DNA of 6,825 nt, from NCBI GenBank assembly GCA_024860865.1, contig JACRDV010000150.1, positions 1 to 6,825 of the forward strand, in the 5' to 3' direction. Positions 1 through 4,964 of this stretch are shown piece after piece. Each line of letters begins with the position of its first letter. Positions within the stretch are counted from its first letter, which is position 1. Source of the DNA: Methanobacteriota archaeon (GTDB lineage Archaea > JACRDV01). The notes beneath the pieces are model-generated. The model was not told where the DNA came from, made no database searches, and saw only the letters and a list, made by a program, of their open reading frames with translations. Made by a program: the position numbers and the translations under genes.

Positions 1-1188
1 TCTGAAAATACAACAATTCCAGTGATCATACTGTTCTACAGCAGGGTGAATGAAAGTCTTGTCCAGAACTATGGTAAAATCAAGTACACGTATAAAATCA
101 TCCCAGGGATTGCAGCAGAAGTGCCGAATAAATATATCCAGGAAATAGGAAGAAATCCTAAAGTAGAGTTAATTGAATACGATACTACTGAAATTTTCCT
201 TGCTGATGAAATTATACCTTGGGGCGCTGAAAAAATTGGTGCTACAACTTGCTGGAGTAATGGTGTTACAGGAAACGATGTTGTAATTGCAATTGTAGAT
301 GGTGGCGTAGACTATAATCATCCCGATTTAAAAGATAACTATATTGGTGGATATGATTTTGCTGATAATGACAATGACCCTATGGACTATGATGGGCACG
401 GAACTAATTGTGCAGGAGCGGCTTTAGCCAAGAAGAATGGTTTCGGTACAGTTGGAATAGCACCCGGTGCTAAGTTACTGGCAGTTAAGGTTTTTCGTCA
501 AGGTGGTAGTTCTCTAAGTACACTTATAGCAGGGATAGATTACGCAGTTCAAAATAAAGCAGATGTAATTTCGATGAGTTTTATTCTCGGGTCGAGTTAT
601 AGTTATGCCTCTTTGGCACAGGCTTGTCAAAATGCTTATATTAAGGGAGTGGTTTTAGTGGCCTCTGCTGGAAATCATGGCTCGAGTGGTGTTTTTTATC
701 CAGCTAAGTATCCTACAGTAATTGCAGTAGGTGCAACAGATTCGAATAATAAAATAGCCTGGTTTAGTTCTATAGGTCCAGAAGTTGAACTTGTTGCACC
801 TGGTATTGGCATTTATACAACTGCGATGAACAATAAATATGAATACGTAACAGGAACCTCAATATCAGCTCCACAAGTTGCTGGTGTAGTTGCATTAATG
901 AGAGGTATTAATCCTAGTCTCTCACCAGACGAGATTAGAAAGATACTTAGGGAAACAGCAGAGGATTTAGGAACGCTAGGTAAAGATGACTACTACGGAT
1001 ATGGTCTGGTCGATGCTGACGAGGCTTTAAGCAGGGTTGTAGCATCCCCTACAACGACAACAACCTCGACCACTACCACAACCACTACAAGCACAACTAC
1101 ATCTATAAGTGTAACCACTACATCTACAAGCACAACAACTACGACGATACCTATAAGCAAGCCATTTCGTAGCATTGCTTTAAGGTAA
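1..1188 (+). CDS. Subtilisin-like serine protease (S8 family), 5' partial, with Thr/Ser-rich C-terminal tail
   Basis: Exported serine endopeptidase of the subtilase family. The frame is open from base 1 with no stop, and the first visible residues already belong to an I9-type propeptide, so the true start and signal peptide lie upstream; the GTG at 22 is only the first internal start-like codon. Numbering from that GTG: propeptide about 1-60, then the catalytic domain with Asp93 (AIVDGG), His126 (YDGHGT), the oxyanion-hole Asn218 (SAGNHG) and the nucleophile Ser280 (GTSISAP). All four key residues are present, so it is probably active. Small departures from consensus are DGG where DTG/DSG is usual, and PQVAG where PHVAG is usual. 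The domain closes normally around 335 (YGYGLVDADEAL). Residues 344-375 are 24 Thr, 6 Ser, 1 Ile and 1 Val, followed by only 13 residues and no membrane anchor or extra domain. The substrate is unknown. Followed by an intergenic repeat region; convergent with the vapBC remnant. Confidence 0.95.
   Translation, partial: SENTTIPVIILFYSRVNESLVQNYGKIKYTYKIIPGIAAEVPNKYIQEIGRNPKVELIEYDTTEIFLADEIIPWGAEKIGATTCWSNGVTGNDVVIAIVDGGVDYNHPDLKDNYIGGYDFADNDNDPMDYDGHGTNCAGAALAKKNGFGTVGIAPGAKLLAVKVFRQGGSSLSTLIAGIDYAVQNKADVISMSFILGSSYSYASLAQACQNAYIKGVVLVASAGNHGSSGVFYPAKYPTVIAVGATDSNNKIAWFSSIGPEVELVAPGIGIYTTAMNNKYEYVTGTSISAPQVAGVVALMRGINPSLSPDEIRKILRETAEDLGTLGKDDYYGYGLVDADEALSRVVASPTTTTTSTTTTTTTSTTTSISVTTTSTSTTTTTIPISKPFRSIALR
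1051..1146 (+). repeat. Low-complexity ACN-rich tract encoding the Thr/Ser tail of the protease
   Basis: Thirty-two consecutive codons are nearly all Thr (24) or Ser (6), using mixed ACA/ACT/ACC/ACG codons. This is what O-glycosylated spacer segments of archaeal surface proteins look like. The mixed synonymous codons suggest that the amino-acid composition, not the DNA repeat, is kept. The long open frame on the opposite strand here is only the mirror of this composition. Confidence 0.9.
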
Positions 1189-1195
1189 TTAACCC

Positions 1196-1202
1196 TATTT
1201 TT
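1196..1202 (+). terminator. Probable oligo-T terminator of the protease gene
   Basis: A T5 run follows the TAA stop within about 10 bases, and another T-rich patch lies near 1230-1240. Archaeal RNA polymerase commonly terminates at such oligo-T stretches. There is no strong hairpin in front of it, so this is a weak call. Confidence 0.4.
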
Positions 1203-1304
1203 CTAATGAGTATACTACATTCACACTAATTTAATCCTTTTCAATCTAAAAACTTTAGAGATTATAAAGCTAAAAAATGGTGGAGAAAAAGCTTTATCAA
1301 ACCT

Positions 1305-1372
1305 TTGCTCAAATTCTGCCCAAATATTGCTTGCTAGTTCAAACGATAGTATAAAGCTCGACGGCCCCACCA
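1305..1372 (+). repeat. Dispersed intergenic repeat, copy A
   Basis: Bases 1321-1366 match copy C (2953-2996) almost perfectly: 25 identical bases, one substitution (a/c), 12 identical, a two-base gap, then ACGGCC. Its right end, CTCGACGGCCCCAC (1357-1370), is identical over 14 bases to copy B (2352-2365 region) and runs on to CCA. It contains TGCTCAA (1306-1312), a TTCAAA core and a TATAAA (1350-1355). The only nearby start codon (1388) gives 13 residues, so if the TATA works it drives no visible gene. The repeat lies between convergent genes. The polarity given is arbitrary. Confidence 0.75.
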
Positions 1373-1399
1373 GTAGACTTCCATAAAATGGCAATTTCA

Positions 1400-1423
1400 G
1401 GCTCCTTTTTTAGCAAGGGAGCT
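1400..1423. terminator. Hairpin between the convergent protease and vapC remnant
   Basis: GGCTCCT (1400-1406) can pair with GGGAGCT (1417-1423), seven pairs including two G-T wobbles, around a T-rich loop. It lies just beyond the restored vapC stop on the minus strand and well after the protease stop on the plus strand, so it may act as a bidirectional transcription barrier. It may also be chance. Confidence 0.3.
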
Positions 1424-1441
1424 GCTTAAATCCTGCTCAAT
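1421..1441 (+). repeat. Short copy of the CTGCTTAAAT-CTGCTCAAT motif (A2)
   Basis: The segment is an imperfect tandem of a 10-11 base unit, GCTGCTTAAAT then CCTGCTCAAT. Its 15 bases TAAATCCTGCTCAAT (1427-1441) recur exactly at 5735-5749, downstream of the aquaporin gene, and a relative opens copy C (2937-2955). The function is unknown. It sits 20 bases beyond the restored vapC stop. Confidence 0.6.
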
Positions 1442-1460
1442 GTTTGTACATAATGAATGT

Positions 1461-1881
1461 TCAGACTTCCTCATGTCTCTCAATGCCTGGGACTCCATCA
1501 AATCCTCGGTCAAAAGATATCAAATCTTTGATTTCCCGGCTCTGCATTAACGCCACTTGTGGTTGAGTCGACAAAGCTGAGATTTGGGTATTTTTTAAAA
1601 ATTTCACCCGCTATCTTCAACTCAACATCGCTTACTCTGGTGAGTTCCAGATTCTGGGATGAAAGTAGAAACTCGTACGCTTTGTTAGAGGCCTCAACCC
1701 CGCCTCGCCCGCTGAACCTGATCAGGGTTAGAGTTTCAGCCATCACGTAATCCGTAAAGATACATCTACCGATTTTTCCAGTGCCTACTGCAGTCAAGAT
1801 TTTTGAGGCATCTCTATGTCTGGCATCACGCTTGAGGGCCGCAGCCACCAACACGACCGAGTCTATTGCAAACAAGGTCAT
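1461..1881 (-). pseudogene. vapC: VapC-family PIN-domain toxin, broken by a one-base insertion
   Basis: VapC toxins are PIN-domain Mg-dependent RNases held inactive by their cognate VapB. As read, the frame starting at 1881 gives 123 residues and stops at 1510, with an atypical tail after residue 108. Deleting one A of the pair at 1557-1558 (TT on the plus strand) restores a family-like end: DSTTVALM, then LISFDRGFDGVPG, stopping at 1461-1463 for 139 residues, the usual VapC length. Acidic site residues seen are Asp7 (AIDSVV), Glu49 (MAETL), Asp105 (FVDSTT), and Asp124 (ISFD), which exists only in the restored frame. The ATG overlaps the vapB stop as ATGA, the classic coupled arrangement. The frameshift removes the last strand and fourth acidic residue, so the toxin is probably dead unless the shift is a sequencing error or is corrected by frameshifting. 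GC is clearly higher than in the neighbours. Confidence 0.85.
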
Positions 1882-2117
1882 CCGCGCCCGTACAAAATTT
1901 TGTTGTGATTTTTGGTCACGTCAGAAGGGTCTGCTTCGACTAGTCCAACCATCTGGAGAAGTGGGTCTTTTTTTATTTTTTTTCTTTTAAGCTTAACAAC
2001 TATCTCAGCCCCCATTGGGAGCCACTCGAGCTCGTCGCCGACTTCGAGGCCAAATATTTTCCTGATCTCGGACGGAACCGAAGTTAGGTACTTTTTTGAT
2101 ACTTTTGTTGTAGCCAT
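1878..2117 (-). CDS. vapB: VapB-type antitoxin, AbrB/SpoVT (swapped-hairpin) DNA-binding protein
   Basis: Antitoxin partner of the PIN-domain toxin: binds and blocks VapC and normally represses its own operon by binding DNA as a dimer. The protein is 79 residues and intact. The N-terminal 45 or so residues form the AbrB signature (KVSKKYLTSVPSEIRK, then GLEVGDELEW and a basic IVVKLKRKK strand). The remaining C-terminal part (DPLLQMVGLVEADPSD onward) would be the toxin-binding arm. The ATG at 2117 is preceded on the minus strand by GGTG with a 6-base spacer (GGTGTGAAGG-ATG), a reasonable ribosome site. The stop overlaps vapC by four bases (ATGA). It is the first gene of a two-gene minus-strand operon and survives although the toxin frame is broken, so it may now act only as a repressor or be drifting. 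Confidence 0.88.
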   Translation of the reverse strand: MATTKVSKKYLTSVPSEIRKIFGLEVGDELEWLPMGAEIVVKLKRKKIKKDPLLQMVGLVEADPSDVTKNHNKILYGRG

Positions 2118-2163
2118 CCTTCACACCACTATTCTTTTTATTTACTATGTATTTTTAAATATT
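2118..2163 (-). promoter_or_regulatory. Probable vapBC promoter region
   Basis: On the minus strand a TTTAAAAATA box (about 2151-2160) lies some 38 bases before the vapB ATG. A start site about 25 bases downstream would leave a short leader just long enough for the GGTG ribosome site. VapB autorepression would act here, but no clear palindromic operator was picked out by eye. Confidence 0.4.
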
Positions 2164-2309
2164 TCTATACTATCCATTTTTTTACTTAGTCAAAGATTAA
2201 GCAAAGGATTCCTCTGTTATCCGAAAGCACCTGAACAACCTACAGTTTCATTTTCAACTCGCATGCTAAATCCCAACACTGAATAGACGACATTTCGTAA
2301 ACATGGGGT

Positions 2310-2390
2310 ACTGCTCAATAGCTGCATGTTAGTTCAAATGGAATTTTGAATCTCGACGGCCCCACTATACAAATCCATGAATTGAGCAGT
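2310..2390. repeat. Dispersed intergenic repeat, copy B, bounded by a perfect 10-bp inverted repeat
   Basis: ACTGCTCAAT (2310-2319) and ATTGAGCAGT (2381-2390) are exact reverse complements, so the 81-base unit can close into a stem. Inside, TTCAAA can pair with TTTGAA across a six-base loop (about 2333-2350). The CTCGACGGCCCCAC segment near 2352-2365 is identical to that in copy A; the left half is a diverged version of A and C (GTTAGTTCAAA for GCTAGTTCAAA). It occupies the 376-base gene-free stretch between vapB and the signal-peptide pseudogene. The rest of that stretch is AT-rich and holds the vapB promoter and a terminator-like hairpin. Confidence 0.65.
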
Positions 2391-2420
2391 TATAGAGCAT
2401 ATTTTGTATAAAGAAGTGCT

Positions 2421-2440
2421 ATAAAGTCTGCTTTATTTTT
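2421..2440 (+). terminator. Intrinsic-terminator-like hairpin with T run
   Basis: ATAAAG (2421-2426) pairs perfectly with CTTTAT (2431-2436) around a TCTG loop, followed by a T run to 2440. On the plus strand this resembles a small intrinsic terminator, yet no plus-strand gene precedes it, so it would end either an unannotated transcript covering repeat B or nothing. It is AU-rich and therefore weak. Confidence 0.35.
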
Positions 2441-2493
2441 GCTATTTTAAGAAAGTTTTTTATCTTCGAGTATTTATTAAAAATTGAGTTAAC

Positions 2494-2898
2494 TTGAAAA
2501 GATCGTTATCGTTCTTAATAACTTTTCTAATAATTATAATTGGATTTTTATTTTCATCTTTTTTTGTTAGTGCCGAAAAGCCAAGAGTAGTTTGCTTGCA
2601 AACTCAATTGATTCTCTTTAATAATTACTCTTAATTAGAGCATAGTTACGGATGGATAAATGTGGTAAATATTAAATTAATAAATGGCGTCCAAAAAATT
2701 GGACAATTTAAAAATTGAAAACTGGGAAACATTAATATAATTTTGAGAAGTTATATAATTAATAGCCAATCGGGGAGAAAATACCTCCTTATTACTTCCT
2801 CTGTTGAGGTAACAGTGCATCTTTTATGCGCTGTGAGAGCTTTTGATTCTCTAAACCAATTGGCTACTAGCAAAGACTGCCAACAAAATTACAATTGA
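2494..2898 (+). pseudogene. Remnant of a small secreted protein gene (signal peptide, two in-frame stops)
   Basis: Frame 1 from a TTG at 2494 opens with a textbook signal peptide: Lys-Arg start, a long Leu/Ile/Phe core, then FFVSA with probable cleavage before EKPRVV. The frame meets TAA at 2632-2634, continues as LEHSYGWINVVNIKLING for 27 codons, meets TGA at 2716-2718, and runs open for another 59 codons to TGA at 2896-2898. All three parts share one frame with no shift, which suggests one gene of about 130 residues inactivated by point mutations (TGA from a Trp TGG would fit). The mature part looks beta-rich (YLLITSSVEVTV) and matches no family I recognise. A TATA-like TATTTATTAAAA (2471-2482) precedes it. 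The alternative is that only the first 46 codons are a real short exported peptide, or that the whole is chance in AT-rich DNA. Confidence 0.45.
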
Positions 2899-2936
2899 AA
2901 CTTGAAGTGACAATAAACTTAAACTAAATAAGAACT

Positions 2937-2996
2937 CTGCTTAATTCTTGCTCAAATATTGCTTGCTAGTTCAAACGCTAGTATAAAGCTACGGCC
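2937..2996 (+). repeat. Dispersed intergenic repeat, copy C, overlapping the promoter of the 3013 gene
   Basis: Near-identical to copy A over about 44 bases, lacking two bases (CG) before ACGGCC. It includes TGCTCAA (2949-2955) and a small hairpin, TGCTAG/CTAGTA around TTCAAACG. It ends 17 bases before the ATG at 3013, so this copy forms the upstream regulatory region of that gene. Confidence 0.75.
2981..2988 (+). promoter_or_regulatory. TATA box of the surface-protein gene, lying inside repeat C
   Basis: GTATAAAG lies about 28 bases before the ATG at 3013, the spacing at which an archaeal transcript would begin on or a base or two before the start codon. This predicts a leaderless message, in keeping with the lack of a convincing ribosome site before 3013. 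The same TATAAA is present in repeat A. Confidence 0.5.
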
Positions 2997-3012
2997 ACAT
3001 ATTTGATCAAAA

Positions 3013-4233
3013 ATGCATAAAAACAAAGAGAGCAAGAATAAGATTGAAAGTGTTCCAATGGAGCAAAAATTCCCCGTATTAGTTTTAGCCATTATGCTAA
3101 TTATTATCTCTTCTGTATCAGCTCGTCTAGAAGTTGGTGGTGTTCCAATTATCAGCACAGTGATTTTAACTAGCGATAATGAAGCTGATTTAGTTGTATC
3201 TCACATTTTAGCCGATAGGATAATAGCGAGTATTGTAATAACACATTGGGGGACTTTTAACGGAACTGCCTTTACAAAAATATTTTCTATTAAACCCTCA
3301 AGAGTTATGATAGTTGGTGGTCATGAAGCGATTCCTAAATCAGCTGAAGAAACGCTTGAAAAATTGGGAATTGCTTGCATACGTTATAATGGTAAAGACC
3401 GATACGAAACTGCAGCGTTAGTTGCCATAGAATGGAGAAACGTTGCTAAAATAATAATAGCAGAAGGCAATGATGAAGAAGGGATTCGTGAGGCTGAAGT
3501 TATTGCAAAAGCACAAAGAGTGCCAATTGTTTACATAAAATTCGAAGGTATACCTGCAGTTACAATTAATGTTACAACCAAGCTTGGAGCGACAACAGTC
3601 ATTCTGATTTCAACACCGGGAATATCGGTTGAAGAAATTAAAACCAAACTCAGAGTCAAAATGGTTAATGAAACATTCAAAAAGAATTTCAAAGAAAGAG
3701 CAGCACATGCGATTGCTGAAGCTAGAGAGGAAATCAAAGAGGTCAACCAAACTATTGCTGAATCTAATATAAAAGATTTGAATGTTACTGCTGCAGAAAT
3801 TTTGCTTATGAATGCTCGTAACCATTTGGCCAACTCAGAAAAGGTGTTCAATGAAGCAAAGTTTGGCGAAGCTTTTGGAAATGCTCTTGTAGCCCAGCGA
3901 AATGCTGAGGATGCGAAAAGAATCTTAGAACAAAGGATTAAGCTAGATGAAGAAGAGGAGGAAAATTTTGAAGCTGATGCAGCGACAAAAATAATCGTTA
4001 AAGCTGCTGGAGAGATTTCGGAGTTGAGAGAAGATATCGCTAAAGCCCAAAAAATAGGGATTGATGTATATAATGAAATTCAAATGCTTGATGATGCAAC
4101 TGCCCTACTCACTCAAGCTGAAAAAGCCTTAGCTATTGGTAATGAAGACGAAGCCAAAGACCTCGCAATAGCGGCATGGGAATTCGCTTTTGATGCTAAA
4201 AGTAGTATCGAAGCACAATTAGAAGAAATTTGA
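3013..4233 (+). CDS. Exported surface protein: cell-wall-binding repeat 2-like region plus Ala/Glu-rich helical domain
   Basis: Signal sequence at 20-37 (a hydrophobic core ending SSVSA, cleavage probably before RLEVGG). Residues about 47-195 resemble the cell-wall-binding repeat 2 (CWB2, PF04122-like) fold: VILTSDNEADL, then SRVMIVGGHEAIP (97-108) and the diagnostic NGKDRYETAALVA (126-137), followed by a weaker second repeat. Residues about 210-406 are charged helix rich in Ala, Glu and Lys with two related blocks (AAEILLMNARNHLANSEKVF and DDATALLTQAEKAL), probably a helical bundle or coiled coil. Several N-X-T sequons (NGT, NVT, NET, NQT, NVT) fit a glycosylated S-layer-associated protein. 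In the family, CWB2 units anchor proteins to cell-envelope polymers; the archaeal ligand is not known. Start: the ATG at 3013 suits the TATA box in repeat C (leaderless); the ATG at 3058 would give a tidier signal peptide (MEQKFPVL) and cannot be excluded. Confidence 0.8.
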   Translation: MHKNKESKNKIESVPMEQKFPVLVLAIMLIIISSVSARLEVGGVPIISTVILTSDNEADLVVSHILADRIIASIVITHWGTFNGTAFTKIFSIKPSRVMIVGGHEAIPKSAEETLEKLGIACIRYNGKDRYETAALVAIEWRNVAKIIIAEGNDEEGIREAEVIAKAQRVPIVYIKFEGIPAVTINVTTKLGATTVILISTPGISVEEIKTKLRVKMVNETFKKNFKERAAHAIAEAREEIKEVNQTIAESNIKDLNVTAAEILLMNARNHLANSEKVFNEAKFGEAFGNALVAQRNAEDAKRILEQRIKLDEEEEENFEADAATKIIVKAAGEISELREDIAKAQKIGIDVYNEIQMLDDATALLTQAEKALAIGNEDEAKDLAIAAWEFAFDAKSSIEAQLEEI

Positions 4234-4265
4234 GCTAAAGAAAGAGCTCCTGGCCTCAAAAATAT

Positions 4266-4300
4266 TAATAAAAAAGGAAAAAATTTACCAAAAAAATTTA
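4266..4300 (-). terminator. Oligo-T terminator of the cytochrome gene
   Basis: Read on the minus strand, the bases just past the cytochrome stop are runs of T7, T6 and T5 (plus-strand A runs at 4271-4275, 4278-4283 and 4290-4296), a typical archaeal terminator. The T runs come from a tandem 12-13 base unit, AAAAAATTTACC, at 4278-4289 and 4291-4302, whose second copy overlaps the TAG stop. No equal T run serves the plus-strand gene ending at 4233; there only a weak GAGCT/AGCTC hairpin (4232-4249) is present. Confidence 0.6.
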
Positions 4301-4301
4301 C

Positions 4302-4766
4302 CTAAGTGCGTTTGAAAAACTTCGCATGGATGTCTGCAGCTGTGCCGTGGCAAACGCAACCTTTGGTTTTATGAATATTTGGCAAACTCTCTAAGTGACA
4401 TTTATCGCACCTTGGTGATTTTTCCATTTGAGCCAGTGCTCCATGACAATTGGGGCAACTAACAGGTTTTCCGCTGTGAATTGCATGATAATCGCTACCA
4501 TGACACTTACGGCATGTCTCTTTTTCTACTGCTGGATGTACAGGTTTAAGATCGCCATGACAAAGTTCACATATAGCTGGAGTAATGTCAGTAGGAGGCT
4601 TTGCCAAAGTAGCCCTTAAGCTAGCTACGGTTGTATCTAATTCAGAAATTTTAGTATCTTTTTTCTGAAGTTCTAACTTGTAATAAGAACCGCTAGCAAC
4701 CCAAGCGCCGCCACCAGCAATGATTAATACAACGATTATAATTGCCGCAATAGTTCCTTTTCCCAA
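4302..4766 (-). CDS. Small membrane-anchored multiheme c-type cytochrome (four CXXCH plus one CX1CH)
   Basis: Probable electron carrier on the outer face of the membrane, with haem covalently bound at Cys pairs. The protein is 154 residues: an N-terminal membrane anchor (about 5-26, AAIIIVVLIIAGGG), a short coiled-coil-like stalk (about 30-55), then the haem region. CXXCH sites: CELCH (66-70), CRKCH (85-89), CPNCH (104-108), CDKCH (120-124). A fifth site at 137-140 reads CVCH, with only one residue between the cysteines. Outside these motifs there are exactly five His (77, 94, 97, 132, 147), enough to be distal ligands for five bis-His haems, which favours the fifth site being real. The TTG start at 4766 is chosen because a strong GGAGGTG site lies five bases before it. 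Divergent from the aquaporin, convergent with the surface protein. No cytochrome-maturation genes are in the window. The partner is unknown; roles in extracellular or periplasmic electron transfer are inferred. Confidence 0.88.
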   Translation of the reverse strand: MGKGTIAAIIIVVLIIAGGGAWVASGSYYKLELQKKDTKISELDTTVASLRATLAKPPTDITPAICELCHGDLKPVHPAVEKETCRKCHGSDYHAIHSGKPVSCPNCHGALAQMEKSPRCDKCHLESLPNIHKTKGCVCHGTAADIHAKFFKRT

Positions 4767-4771
4767 TAGTG

Positions 4772-4778
4772 CACCTCC
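4772..4778 (-). promoter_or_regulatory. Strong ribosome binding site deciding the TTG start of the cytochrome
   Basis: The minus strand reads GGAGGTG followed by CACTA and then TTG. It is nearly a full complement of the archaeal 16S rRNA 3' end (CACCUCC), the best such site in the window, and fixes the unusual TTG start. A TATA-like AATTATAAA lies about 25-30 bases further upstream (plus-strand 4801-4809). Confidence 0.75.
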
Positions 4779-4906
4779 GAATTATAAAAATATCAGCTGG
4801 TTTATAATTACCACTTTGTAATATAGCTTTTGCGGCAACTAAAAAATTATAGACAATAAAGGGTTTCAATCTATTTTTTAATTTATTTTTTTATATTTAT
4901 CAAAAA

Positions 4907-4955
4907 ATAATTATAAATATATATTTTAATCACTGAAAATAAAGATAAGAAGAGG
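4907..4955 (+). promoter_or_regulatory. Probable promoter and ribosome site of the aquaporin gene
   Basis: A run of A and T including AATTATAAATATATATTTT (about 4908-4926) supplies a TATA box some 40-50 bases before the ATG. GAGG (4952-4955) with a nine-base spacer is the likely ribosome site. The 198-base gap to the divergent cytochrome therefore holds two back-to-back promoters; its middle (about 4862-4907) is almost pure AT. Confidence 0.45.
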
Positions 4956-4964
4956 AATAAACCC

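Noticed and set aside
993-1175. Minus-strand open frame rich in Val over the protease tail
   Set aside because: It is the mirror of the Thr-rich tract (ACN codons read as VGT/VGG types); there is no start context or family resemblance.
1388-1429. Short frame MAISGSFFSKGAA after the TATA in repeat A
   Set aside because: Only 13 codons, no ribosome site, and part of the hairpin region; no support for a peptide gene.
1781-2286. Plus-strand frames over vapBC (1781-1990, 1912-2286)
   Set aside because: They are antisense to the AbrB/PIN pair, which has family motifs and ATGA coupling; the plus-strand translations are low-complexity Ser/Phe-rich.
2304-2364. tRNA-like gene at repeat B (TGGGG/CCCCA ends, GCTCAAT and GTTCAAAT motifs)
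   Set aside because: The span is only 61 bases, no anticodon arm forms, and GTTCAAAT is about 20 bases too far from the CGGCCCC strand for a T arm. At most it is a relic of a tRNA end.
2632-2718. Stop-codon recoding (selenocysteine or pyrrolysine) in the secreted-protein remnant
   Set aside because: The stops are TAA and TGA, so pyrrolysine (TAG) does not fit; TAA is not recoded in known systems, and no SECIS-like element was evident. Decay is simpler.
1305-2996. CRISPR array
   Set aside because: Copies are unevenly spaced by hundreds of bases, vary in length, and have genes between them; no regular spacers and no cas genes.
3531-3851. Minus-strand open frames over the surface-protein gene (3531-3851, 3610-3825)
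   Set aside because: They are antisense shadows of a well-supported coding region with a recognised motif; no ribosome sites.
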